64,000 nucleotides of DNA from Rhodohalobacter sp. 614A (GTDB lineage Bacteria > Bacteroidota > Rhodothermia > Balneolales > Balneolaceae). A program made the position numbers and the translations under genes. The notes below the pieces were generated by a model. That model saw nothing but the letters and a program-made list of their open reading frames with translations. It did no database searches and had not been told where the DNA came from. How positions within the stretch are numbered: the first letter of the stretch is position 1; each line of letters starts with the position of its first letter. This document shows positions 1 through 8,197 of this stretch, in pieces. Location: the NCBI RefSeq assembly GCF_021462415.1, contig NZ_JAKEDS010000002.1:806001-870000 (forward strand), given 5' to 3'.

Positions 1-1149
1 GATGTAATCGAATCGTATGATAAACTGAAAGATAGTTACAAGCTCAGTTACTATGATATTATCATATGTGATTTTAAGCTCTCGGATTACAAGGGGGTTG
101 ATGCTCTTTTTTATGTACGCGAACGGGATCTGCATATACCGTTTATTTTTGTTTCTGACCTGGAATGGGAAGATGCCACAGTAGATACCTTGGTTTTGAA
201 TGGCGCCACGGATTACGTTTTAAAGAGTAATCTTAAGCAACTTCAGTTTGTTATTCGGAGAGAGATTAACCGCAGCCGACATTATTCAAATACAGAGCAA
301 AAATTAAAGGCAAGCGAGTACAGGTTTCGATCTATTGTGCAGTCGATTAATGGAATTGTCCGCGAGGTGGATTTGAATACGTTTGAATACATTTATGTGA
401 GTCCCCAGACGGTGAATATTCTGGGTTATGCGGAATCCGATTGGTTTAACAATCACTATTTTTGGATTGAACATATTCATCCGAAAGACCGGAAAAAGGC
501 AAGTGCAAAAGTTGAAAAAGCGATTAAAGAAGGGGGGAATCATACCATTGAATACAGAATGATCAATTCTGATGGCGATATCGTCTGGATTCGGGATCTT
601 GTTACAATCAAAGAAGAGAACGGAGTTCCGGTTTGGCTGGATGGTTTGATGATTGATATTTCAGAAGAAAAAGAGGTGGAACTTCAACGAGATCATGCAC
701 TCGAGAACGAAAAAAGAAGAATGAAAGAGCAGAAATGCCTGTGGAATATCACCAGTTTGGACGAACAGGAATTCACTATCTCTCAGCTTCTTCAGCGATC
801 TTTAATGCACATTCCCATCGGATTCCAATTCCCATCTGTTACGGGAGCCTGTATCCGGTACAACGGTGAAGAATATCAAACCAGTAATTATGAGGAAAGT
901 GAGATTAAACTCGTCTCAGAAAACCAAAAAATTCGGAATGGACCACTTTCTATTGAGGTAGTGTATCTGAGTGATGAAAATGTGGATTTAAAGCAACCTT
1001 TTTTGAGAGAGGAGAGACATCTTTTGGATACGATTCTGGATATTTTATATATCAAGATCAGCAAGAAATTAACAACAGATGACCTGAAGAGACACGAGCA
1101 GCTTCTTATAAATACATATGAACTTGCCCAACTCGGACGATCTTTATAA
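1..1149 (+). CDS. Response-regulator/PAS sensory protein, 5' end outside window, no kinase domain seen
   Basis: The frame is open from base 1, so the true start lies upstream; 382 codons are visible. Codons 1-85 are the C-terminal part of a receiver domain: an Asp at codon 24 after a hydrophobic beta strand (IICD) is the likely phosphoacceptor, followed by an FVS strand and a YVLK lysine at codon 75. Codons about 105-230 form a PAS/PAC unit ending near an IDISEEK linker. Codons about 255-355 resemble the GAF-like domain that often precedes HisKA in hybrid kinases. The protein stops straight after this, at a GRSL tail, so neither a histidine-kinase core nor an output domain is visible. A perfect hairpin follows the stop and the next gene converges. 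It may signal through a partner kinase or be a truncated kinase. Confidence 0.75.
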   Translation, partial: DVIESYDKLKDSYKLSYYDIIICDFKLSDYKGVDALFYVRERDLHIPFIFVSDLEWEDATVDTLVLNGATDYVLKSNLKQLQFVIRREINRSRHYSNTEQKLKASEYRFRSIVQSINGIVREVDLNTFEYIYVSPQTVNILGYAESDWFNNHYFWIEHIHPKDRKKASAKVEKAIKEGGNHTIEYRMINSDGDIVWIRDLVTIKEENGVPVWLDGLMIDISEEKEVELQRDHALENEKRRMKEQKCLWNITSLDEQEFTISQLLQRSLMHIPIGFQFPSVTGACIRYNGEEYQTSNYEESEIKLVSENQKIRNGPLSIEVVYLSDENVDLKQPFLREERHLLDTILDILYIKISKKLTTDDLKRHEQLLINTYELAQLGRSL

Positions 1150-1162
1150 ATAAGAGTGGAAA

Positions 1163-1193
1163 ATGAGATTCTGAATTTAATTCAGAATCTCAT
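1163..1193. terminator. Perfect 15-bp inverted repeat between convergent genes
   Basis: Bases 1163-1177 and 1179-1193 are perfect reverse complements (ATGAGATTCTGAATT arm) around a single base. It lies between the end of the rightward sensor gene and the end of leftward korB. There is no clear T-run, so a bidirectional terminator is inferred from position and symmetry only. Confidence 0.55.
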
Positions 1194-1200
1194 GTTATAA

Positions 1201-2280
1201 TTATCCTACAGTCCACGTTTCAGGTCCTCGAAGAAGCTCATCCAGATCTCCAACGCCTTTACGTTCAATCACTTCATTCACCTGCGCATTTACACCTCCA
1301 TCATAGCATGGACGGTCAACGGCAAAAAGAACACCAAAAGGCCGTGGAAAGTGAGACTCCGTCTCATCGCGAGGCTGATCAAAGAAACGTGACAGCAAAT
1401 GAGCTTTTGTAGTATCCGTTTCATCATGAATCCAGAGATCGTCCCGGGAATATTCACCATCCTCAAGAGACACGATTTCAGGCTTTAATCCATCAAGGCG
1501 AATTCCCTTTTCACTCTCTTTTCCAAAAATAAGAGGTTCTCCATTTTCAAGATAAATCGCTTCCCGCGGGCGGGATTTTTTATCCGTAAATAATTCGAAT
1601 GCGCCATCATTAAAAACGATGCAATTCTGATAAATTTCCAACATTGAAGTACCTCTGTGCTGGCTTGCACGTTGCAGCATTTGCTGAAGGTGACGAGGAT
1701 CTCTATCCATGGCTCTGGCAACAAACGTTCCATCTGCTCCCAAACTCAAAGAAAGTGGGTTGAACGGATGATCAATGGATCCATATGGAGTAGATTTAAA
1801 GACAGATCCTTCAGGTGAAGTTGGGGAATATTGTCCTTTCGTCAGGCCATAAATCTGGTTGTTAAAAAGAAGAAGATTAACATTTACATTTCTTCGAAGT
1901 AATTGGATGAAATGATTGGCTCCGATAGATAAAGAGTCGCCATCACCTGTGATTATCCAAACACTTAATTCTGGCCGCGATACTTTTAAACCGGTAGCAA
2001 TTGCAGGAGCTCTTCCGTGAATGGAATGCATTCCAAATGTATCCATGTAATAGGGGAACCGGGCCGCACAACCTATCCCGGAGATAAATACAATATCTTT
2101 CTTGTCCACGCCAATTTCGGGCATGGTATTTTGTACCTGTTTTAAAATGGTGTAATCACCACAACCGGGGCACCAACGTACATCCTGATCGGAAGAAAAG
2201 TCCTTACTGCTGTAAGAAATATTTTCAGGTTCACTGTTTCCGTTTTTTAAATGCTTATCAATTTGTGTAACAAGTGACAT
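1201..2280 (-). CDS. korB: 2-oxoacid:ferredoxin oxidoreductase beta subunit (KorB type)
   Basis: This is the thiamine-diphosphate subunit of a 2-oxoglutarate/2-oxoacid:ferredoxin oxidoreductase, which decarboxylates the oxoacid to acyl-CoA and reduces ferredoxin in the cytoplasm. Visible signatures are WCPGCGD (Cys37, Cys40), a further Cys71 and the ThDP motif GDGD at 112-115 with Asn-Asn at 140-141. Its 359 residues fit KorB. The ATG overlaps the TAA of korA by one base (TAATG), so the two are cotranscribed and probably translationally coupled. Substrate choice (2-oxoglutarate rather than pyruvate) is inferred from the two-subunit layout and family resemblance. Confidence 0.92.
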   Translation of the reverse strand: MSLVTQIDKHLKNGNSEPENISYSSKDFSSDQDVRWCPGCGDYTILKQVQNTMPEIGVDKKDIVFISGIGCAARFPYYMDTFGMHSIHGRAPAIATGLKVSRPELSVWIITGDGDSLSIGANHFIQLLRRNVNVNLLLFNNQIYGLTKGQYSPTSPEGSVFKSTPYGSIDHPFNPLSLSLGADGTFVARAMDRDPRHLQQMLQRASQHRGTSMLEIYQNCIVFNDGAFELFTDKKSRPREAIYLENGEPLIFGKESEKGIRLDGLKPEIVSLEDGEYSRDDLWIHDETDTTKAHLLSRFFDQPRDETESHFPRPFGVLFAVDRPCYDGGVNAQVNEVIERKGVGDLDELLRGPETWTVG

Positions 2281-4151
2281 TATGCTTCTCCGTTTGATTT
2301 GGAAGAAATAGCGTCTTTAATTTTTCTTATTAATTCATCAACAAAAAATGGCCGGCCTTTAACCTTGCTAATTCCAATGGCAGGAACCATAAATTTGTCG
2401 CGAATCAAACGAACTAATTGACCGCTATTCATTTCCGGAACCAGGATCGTGTTGAATCCCGAAATCAGTTCTTCAAGATTTTTTGGAAATGGATTCAGAT
2501 ACTTAATATGTGCATGAGAGATGTCCAGCCCTTCATTTCGCAGTTCTCTCAAAGCTGTTCTGATAGATCCGTAGGTTGAACCCCAGCCAAGAACAAGGAT
2601 ATCTCCCGAATCATTACCACTGTCAACTTTTTGAAGCGGAATGTTATCGGCGGCTTTATCTACTTTTTCCTGCCTGATAAGAGTCATTTTTTGATGATTC
2701 TCCGGATCGTAAGAAACATTTCCGCTCAGATCTTCTTTTTCAAGTCCACCAACCCGATGTTCAATTCCCTTGGTTCCGGGAATCGCCCATTTTCTAACGA
2801 GACGGTCATCACGCCTGTAAGGCATAAAAGGCTGAGCATCTTCGCCATTTCGGGGCGGCTCGAATGTAACTTCAATTGGTTTCAGATCTTTTTGCTGAGG
2901 AAATTTCCACGGCTCTGAGCCATTGGCAAGATACCCATCCGAAAGGAAAAAGACGGGAACCATGTGTTCCAGTGCGAGTCGGCAGGCTTCAAAAGCGGCA
3001 TCAAAACAATCGGCCGGAGTTGAAGGTGCTACTACAATTGCAGGACTTTCTCCATTTCGGCCATACATAGCTTGCAATAAATCAGACTGTTCCGTTTTTG
3101 TAGGCATACCAGTTGATGGACCGGCACGCTGAACATTCAGAATCACCAATGGTAATTCCAGCATTACGGCCAGCCCTATGGCTTCTCCTTTTAAAGCTAT
3201 TCCCGGACCAGAAGAGCTTGTGACACCGAGGTTACCCCCAAAAGCTGCGCCGATTGCAGACGATACGGCAGCAATTTCATCTTCAGCCTGGAACGTAGTT
3301 ACTCCAAAGTTTTTTAACTTGGAGAGTTCATGAAGAACATCTGAAGCAGGTGTAATAGGATAGGAGCCAAAAAAGAGTGGCAGATTTGCCTGTCTTGTCG
3401 CTGCAACCAATCCCAGTACAGAAGCTTTATTTCCGGTGATACTTCGATATTCACCCGGTCCGATTGACGCTTTGTGAACGGTATATTTTTCTGAAAATAT
3501 TTCTGCCGTTTCACCGAAGTGATAACCTTCTTTCAACACTTTAACATTGGCTGAAGCGATTTCCGGATTATTCTTAAACTTATTCTCCAGGAAAGAGACC
3601 GTTGATTCCAGCGGCCGGTTGTACATCCAGTAGAGTAGCCCCAGAACAAACATGTTTTTAGCCCGCTCAACGTCTTTGTAAGAGAGGCCCGTATCCGAAA
3701 GGCTCTCCTTGGTCAGCTTGGTGATGTCAATTTCATAAACGGTGTATTCACTGAGAGTACCATCTTCCAGCGGATTGTTTTCTTCACCGTATTTGGCAAG
3801 GTTTAGATTTTTTTTATCAAAGCCGGAAGTATTTACAATAACTGTTCCGCCTCTTTTCAAAAGAGAAAGGTTCGCTTTGAGGGCGGCTGAATTCATAGCA
3901 ACTAAAACATCACAAGCATCGCCGGGTGTGAGGATTTCCCTGCTCCCAAAATGGAGCTGAAAGGATGAAACCCCGGGAACGGTTCCTGCTGGGGCGCGAA
4001 TTTCGGCCGGAAATTCGGGCAAGGTTCGTAAATCATTTCCTTCGAGTGCAGTTGTGTTCGTAAACAGGGAACCGGTGAGTTGCATGCCATCGCCAGAGTC
4101 ACCGGCAAATCGAATAGTTACCTGTTCACGTACAAGATTTTGTACATCCAT
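2280..4151 (-). CDS. korA: 2-oxoacid:ferredoxin oxidoreductase alpha subunit (gamma-alpha fusion, KorA type)
   Basis: This is the partner of korB. Residues 1 to about 200 are the gamma-like CoA/acceptor domain with the RFAGDSGDG glycine motif and an EFPAEIRAPAG stretch. From about 235 comes the alpha domain with SYPITPASD and a GPSTGMPTKTEQSD segment, then a transketolase-C-like domain containing ILGWGST-type residues (VLGWGSTYGS). The 623-residue length is typical of the fused form in Bacteroidota and Actinobacteria. It is the first gene of the korA-korB operon; the 88 bp up to the end of corA must hold the promoter, but I could not identify one securely. In aerobic relatives this enzyme often serves the TCA cycle in place of, or beside, 2-oxoglutarate dehydrogenase. 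Confidence 0.92.
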   Translation of the reverse strand: MDVQNLVREQVTIRFAGDSGDGMQLTGSLFTNTTALEGNDLRTLPEFPAEIRAPAGTVPGVSSFQLHFGSREILTPGDACDVLVAMNSAALKANLSLLKRGGTVIVNTSGFDKKNLNLAKYGEENNPLEDGTLSEYTVYEIDITKLTKESLSDTGLSYKDVERAKNMFVLGLLYWMYNRPLESTVSFLENKFKNNPEIASANVKVLKEGYHFGETAEIFSEKYTVHKASIGPGEYRSITGNKASVLGLVAATRQANLPLFFGSYPITPASDVLHELSKLKNFGVTTFQAEDEIAAVSSAIGAAFGGNLGVTSSSGPGIALKGEAIGLAVMLELPLVILNVQRAGPSTGMPTKTEQSDLLQAMYGRNGESPAIVVAPSTPADCFDAAFEACRLALEHMVPVFFLSDGYLANGSEPWKFPQQKDLKPIEVTFEPPRNGEDAQPFMPYRRDDRLVRKWAIPGTKGIEHRVGGLEKEDLSGNVSYDPENHQKMTLIRQEKVDKAADNIPLQKVDSGNDSGDILVLGWGSTYGSIRTALRELRNEGLDISHAHIKYLNPFPKNLEELISGFNTILVPEMNSGQLVRLIRDKFMVPAIGISKVKGRPFFVDELIRKIKDAISSKSNGEA

Positions 4152-4239
4152 TACAGTGTGTTATGGTATTGGATAGGTGTGTTAAGATGATAATTTTTGA
4201 TTAAGTGGAATATATTCAGAAATAAAATACAATGCAGTC

Positions 4240-5382
4240 TTAAAGCCATCCTTTTCGCCGGAAATAAAAAATCATCAGGATTGTTAAAACCACCATAATG
4301 GCCAGCGATGCTGGATAGCCGTAGTACCAACTTAGTTCGGGCATATTCCAGGGACTTGCTTCCGGGTTGAAATTCATTCCATAAATTCCGGCAATAAACG
4401 TAAGCGGAATAAATATCGTGGCTATAATCGTCAGAACTTTCATTACTTCGTTCATTCGGTTACTCAGTCCGGACATGTACATATCATAAAGTCCGAAAAC
4501 CATTTCCCGGCTGGTTTCAATACTGTCGATCACCTGGACAAGATGATCGTACACATCCCGGATAAAAACCTTCACCTCTTCAGAAATTAGTGGTGATTCA
4601 TCTCTGATCAGAGAATTCAGTCCATCTCTGAGAGACCAGACGGATTTTCTGAAATAGATAAGATCGCGCCGCATGGCGTGAATTTTTTGAAGGTGTTTTT
4701 CATCCGGTTCCGAAATTACAAGTTCTTCGAGATCCTCAAGTGTTTCCCCGATCAGGTCGAGTGCGTGATAATAATGATCCACAATGGTATCTGTGAGAGC
4801 GTAAGCCAAATAATCTGCATCGAGTTTCCGGAGCCGGGTATTCTCCATTTCAAGGCGTTTAATAATCGGATCAAAAACAGGAGTGTCGCTTTCCTGGAAA
4901 GAGAGGACATAATTTTTCCCCAGAACAATACTTACTTGTTCTGTTTCGAGATCCTGAGATTCCGATCCGTTATCTTTATGAGTGATCATTCTCATTACGA
5001 TAAACACCGAATCCGAATAATGCTCAATCTTCGGACGCTGAGACATGTTTACAATGTCTTCCTGGATCAATGGATGAAGTTCGAAATAATCCCAGACACT
5101 TCGCAATTTCTCCACATCATGAAGGCCCTGGATTTGAATCCACGTTTTAGATTCTGACTGCAAAAAGGGCTCAGACGTTTCAATTTTTTTGATCGGAATT
5201 TTGTCATAATGCTGTTCATCAAAATCATGAACCGTCATAATGACTTCGTCCATTCTCTGGATACCGGTATAAATCGCGGTACCGGGTTTCTGTCCCGGCG
5301 GTTTACGATGTGTGCGCTTGGCAGGTCTCTGAATAAATGCGCTTTGAAGTTTCCTTGCTACTTTTTTGGCGTTTTTTTTCAT
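4240..5382 (-). CDS. corA: CorA-family Mg2+/Co2+ transporter
   Basis: This is an inner-membrane divalent cation channel. The C-terminus has the diagnostic YGMNF motif (GMN at 335-337) between two transmembrane segments and ends in a basic tail (FRRKGWL). The long N-terminal part is the charged cytoplasmic domain with extended helices. The longest frame begins 45 bases upstream, but the Met at 5382 begins a basic KKNAKKVARK N-terminus and gives 380 residues, close to the family's usual size, so I chose it. It is followed leftward by korA with an 88-bp gap and probably transcribed separately. Confidence 0.9.
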   Translation of the reverse strand: MKKNAKKVARKLQSAFIQRPAKRTHRKPPGQKPGTAIYTGIQRMDEVIMTVHDFDEQHYDKIPIKKIETSEPFLQSESKTWIQIQGLHDVEKLRSVWDYFELHPLIQEDIVNMSQRPKIEHYSDSVFIVMRMITHKDNGSESQDLETEQVSIVLGKNYVLSFQESDTPVFDPIIKRLEMENTRLRKLDADYLAYALTDTIVDHYYHALDLIGETLEDLEELVISEPDEKHLQKIHAMRRDLIYFRKSVWSLRDGLNSLIRDESPLISEEVKVFIRDVYDHLVQVIDSIETSREMVFGLYDMYMSGLSNRMNEVMKVLTIIATIFIPLTFIAGIYGMNFNPEASPWNMPELSWYYGYPASLAIMVVLTILMIFYFRRKGWL

Positions 5383-5484
5383 TAGAATGAATTCATTTTC
5401 AGAGCGATATTCTATATGTAAATGCAAAAATCATAGAAAAGCAACAACGAAGTAAAGTTGCAGTGATAATGAAAGCCTACTTAT

Positions 5485-6204
5485 TTAATCTTTAATGCAG
5501 CGTACAGATCGTCCGAATGCTTTATTGCCGGCAAAGGTACTGCTGGCTTCAGCAAATCCTAACACTTCGCCACTTGAATTGGAAAACTGATCAGAAGCCC
5601 AGTAATTTCCCCTGATTCCACGGTCAATCAAATGACCATTTAACGATTGAAGTCTTCCAGCCGTATGTAAATTAAGTGTAGAATTAAAAGCTGACGTTCG
5701 GTTTCCTTCGCCCATTCCTCCCTGACTAACCGGTGCTTCCCTGAAGGCCCGTAACTCCACAACGGTAGGTATTCTCCAGCCAAGACCAAGAAGCAGTGTA
5801 CACGGATCATTGGCAGGTTCCCAGTTGGTATCTTCATTAATTGAAATAATTTTCCATTGGGGAGTCAGTGTCGTGCCATTGTGATAGTACCCCTGTTTGC
5901 TATTGAATTGGAAAAACCAACCGGCTGCACCGGGATTGTCATCCACAGAAGTTGATGGTTCCGTACTTGCACCAAGATTGACGGCGAGCCAAACTTTATC
6001 TCCACCCGGGCCGTTCCAGTTTGCCTGAACCGTGGGGTATAACCGATCATTAAAAAGCTGGGTATTGGAAGGGGTAATGCCTTTTACAAATCCATGTGAA
6101 ACGATCTCTGGTCCGTCATATGTACCCAAAAATTTGGAACATGATGAGGCAGCAAACAGAAAGCCAAGAAACAACACTATAAACGATCTTCGCATGAAAG
6201 TCAT
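5485..6204 (-). CDS. Lipoprotein with fibrobacter-type (Fib_succ_major/DUF1566-like) domain
   Basis: Residues 1-22 are a signal peptide with a lipobox ending in Cys (AASSC), so this is a predicted lipoprotein of 239 residues. The C-terminal half has features of the FISUMP/DUF1566-like fold: a GWRIPTVVELRAF segment, a NYWASDQFS segment and the terminal SVRCIKD. These domains are common in surface proteins of Bacteroidota and Fibrobacteres; their substrate is unknown. A second in-frame ATG nine bases downstream is an equally good start. It stands alone between corA and the divergent PaiB-like gene. Confidence 0.75.
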   Translation of the reverse strand: MTFMRRSFIVLFLGFLFAASSCSKFLGTYDGPEIVSHGFVKGITPSNTQLFNDRLYPTVQANWNGPGGDKVWLAVNLGASTEPSTSVDDNPGAAGWFFQFNSKQGYYHNGTTLTPQWKIISINEDTNWEPANDPCTLLLGLGWRIPTVVELRAFREAPVSQGGMGEGNRTSAFNSTLNLHTAGRLQSLNGHLIDRGIRGNYWASDQFSNSSGEVLGFAEASSTFAGNKAFGRSVRCIKD

Positions 6205-6360
6205 AAATCAGATTCTCTAATCAGCTTAAAATAGGCAGTTCAGGACTTAATTCACAGATGTTTGGAAAGAATATTCATATGTTTCTTGCAAGATGATTTT
6301 TTCTAATTTAGAGTCGTTTCATTCTCACTGAATTGTTGCTAAAATTTTTAACAGGCTCTT

Positions 6361-6996
6361 ATGTATCAAAAGGACAAGTATGTAAAAAATGATCCTGAAT
6401 ATGTCTATGAATTTATCAATGCCCATCCGTTTGCAACATTTGTTCTGAATGGAGACCGGCTTCTTGCCACTCACATTCCGGTACTTGCAGACGGAGACCC
6501 GAAGAATTTTCGCCTCTTCAGTCACATTTCAAACGAGTATAACGAACAGATCAAGTACCTGGAAAATGGCCGGGAAGCATTGCTCATTTTTCACGGTGCA
6601 CAGGCTTATGTTTCATCTTCATGGTATAAACGAAAAGGGGTGAGTACATGGGATTATTCTGCCGTTCATGTTAATGTTCGTCTTAAAATTCAATCCGGCA
6701 ATGATTTAGAAGAGTCACTTAAAAAATTAGTTAGAAGATTTGAGCAGGAACAGGACTCTCCTCTGTACTATGATGAAATCCCTGATAAAATGGTGAAAGG
6801 TTTGATTCCACACATCACCGGGTTTTGGGCTGAGCCTTTTAAAATTGAAGCCATTGCAAAACTTCACCAGGGATACAAAAAAGAAGATGTTGATTCGACC
6901 ATCAACCATTTGAGGAAACAACAGGACCCATCAGCCCGACGTTTGGTGGAAGATATCCGAAGAGAGCACGAATCGGATCAGAATCAGAATAGATGA
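6361..6996 (+). CDS. PaiB-like FMN-binding protein
   Basis: At 211 residues this matches the PaiB family (FMN-binding split barrel, annotated as negative transcriptional regulator after Bacillus PaiB). Visible family features are an N-terminal HPFATFVLNG strand, THIPV, a GAQAYVSSSWY motif and TWDYSAVHV near residue 105, followed by the TGFWAEPFKIEAIAKLHQ segment. The biochemical role in most bacteria is unclear; flavin-dependent detoxification is as likely as regulation. It is monocistronic and ends 9 bases before the convergent DUF748-like gene. Confidence 0.85.
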   Translation: MYQKDKYVKNDPEYVYEFINAHPFATFVLNGDRLLATHIPVLADGDPKNFRLFSHISNEYNEQIKYLENGREALLIFHGAQAYVSSSWYKRKGVSTWDYSAVHVNVRLKIQSGNDLEESLKKLVRRFEQEQDSPLYYDEIPDKMVKGLIPHITGFWAEPFKIEAIAKLHQGYKKEDVDSTINHLRKQQDPSARRLVEDIRREHESDQNQNR

Positions 6997-7005
6997 TTAA
7001 ATGGT

Positions 7006-8070
7006 TTATTCTGATGAATTGACGATTTCATCAAAAGAGACGGAGTTTTCAACGTCTTTAGAAAAACCTTTGATGAACGCATTCCTGAGAATTCCTCCGA
7101 TGGTCGGCCAGATTTTAGTGTCGGGATTATTCAGGTCTCCTTCAAAAGGAACTTGTGTGGCAAATTGATCTCTTCGTTGATTTTTGAAAATCGTAGTTAT
7201 AAATCCGGCAATCCCTTCCCACAAAGCCCTTAAAGGTTCCTTTGAATCTTCTTTGAGATCAAAGACTTTCAGATCGGTCATGACGGGTTTTACATACCCC
7301 TCAAGGATTCCATCAGAAGCGGCCATTTCAGTGTACAGGTTGAAGGTTCCTCCTTCAAAATCCAGCTTGGCATATGCTTCGGTAAAATCGTTAAGGGCGG
7401 TCATTTGAACTCCCTCAAATTTAGCAGAGAGATCAAAATCAGGAACGTCTTTCACGATGTTTGCATCACAAGAAATATCCAGAAACCCACGACCGATAGA
7501 TTTAGCGGTGAGTGTTATGGAAGATGGCAATGTGCCTTTTCGTCCTTCCACATTCCGGAGATTGGTGGCTTCCATCTGAAGACTGTCCAGACGAAGGTCA
7601 ACTTCAGGATTGGATCCAAAGTCTTTGTAGGTGATTACGCCGTCTTCGATAAGAAACCGGTTAATCTGTAACGGCATTAATTCCTTGATTGGTGTCGTCC
7701 AATCGGCTTCTGATCCGGTCTGAGAACCTGTACTGCCTGCCGCGAAATTTAATTCCGGTTCGAACAATTTGATTTCACCCACAATTTTTCCCCTGAATAG
7801 GGCACTCCATTGCACGGAAAGGTCAATCAGGGGAATATCCAGAAAAGGAACGGGAATATCCTCGCCGGTTTTAACCATATTCAATCCCTCAATTTGGTAT
7901 GCGCCCCGGAACAAGTGCAGGTCTACATCTTCAATCGATCCGTGGTATCCGGGAACGTCATCCAGAACTCTGTTCACATAGCCGGTAACCCAATACGGCA
8001 GATAAATTCTGAGTCCGGTCAGAACCAGCGCAACGATTAATATGACGGTCAGGACTTTTTTCATTTCCAT
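7006..8070 (-). CDS. DUF748/AsmA-like envelope protein
   Basis: An N-terminal hydrophobic segment (residues about 4-24) is a signal anchor; the rest is a periplasmic beta-rich domain. The pattern GSIEDVDLHLFRGAYQIEG followed by PLIDLSVQWSALFRGKIVG is characteristic of DUF748/AsmA-like repeats, which belong to the group of bridge-like envelope proteins linked to lipid transport or outer-membrane assembly. At 354 residues it is short for AsmA and fits a single-module DUF748 protein. A second ATG lies two codons downstream. Specific function unknown. Confidence 0.72.
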   Translation of the reverse strand: MEMKKVLTVILIVALVLTGLRIYLPYWVTGYVNRVLDDVPGYHGSIEDVDLHLFRGAYQIEGLNMVKTGEDIPVPFLDIPLIDLSVQWSALFRGKIVGEIKLFEPELNFAAGSTGSQTGSEADWTTPIKELMPLQINRFLIEDGVITYKDFGSNPEVDLRLDSLQMEATNLRNVEGRKGTLPSSITLTAKSIGRGFLDISCDANIVKDVPDFDLSAKFEGVQMTALNDFTEAYAKLDFEGGTFNLYTEMAASDGILEGYVKPVMTDLKVFDLKEDSKEPLRALWEGIAGFITTIFKNQRRDQFATQVPFEGDLNNPDTKIWPTIGGILRNAFIKGFSKDVENSVSFDEIVNSSE

Positions 8071-8197
8071 GATATAGGTTACAATCCTTTTAATTGCTAA
8101 AATTTGCTTTTGTTTCTGATTTTAAACTGCCTTCTGATCTCACCTTTTTCTATTTTTTAGAATTCTGGTGATACAAATTTCAATCCATCAAAAGACT

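Noticed and set aside
1150-1200. Frameshifted continuation of the sensor gene into a kinase domain
   Set aside because: The sequence after the stop is a perfect hairpin followed at once by the end of the convergent korB gene, leaving no room for a kinase domain.
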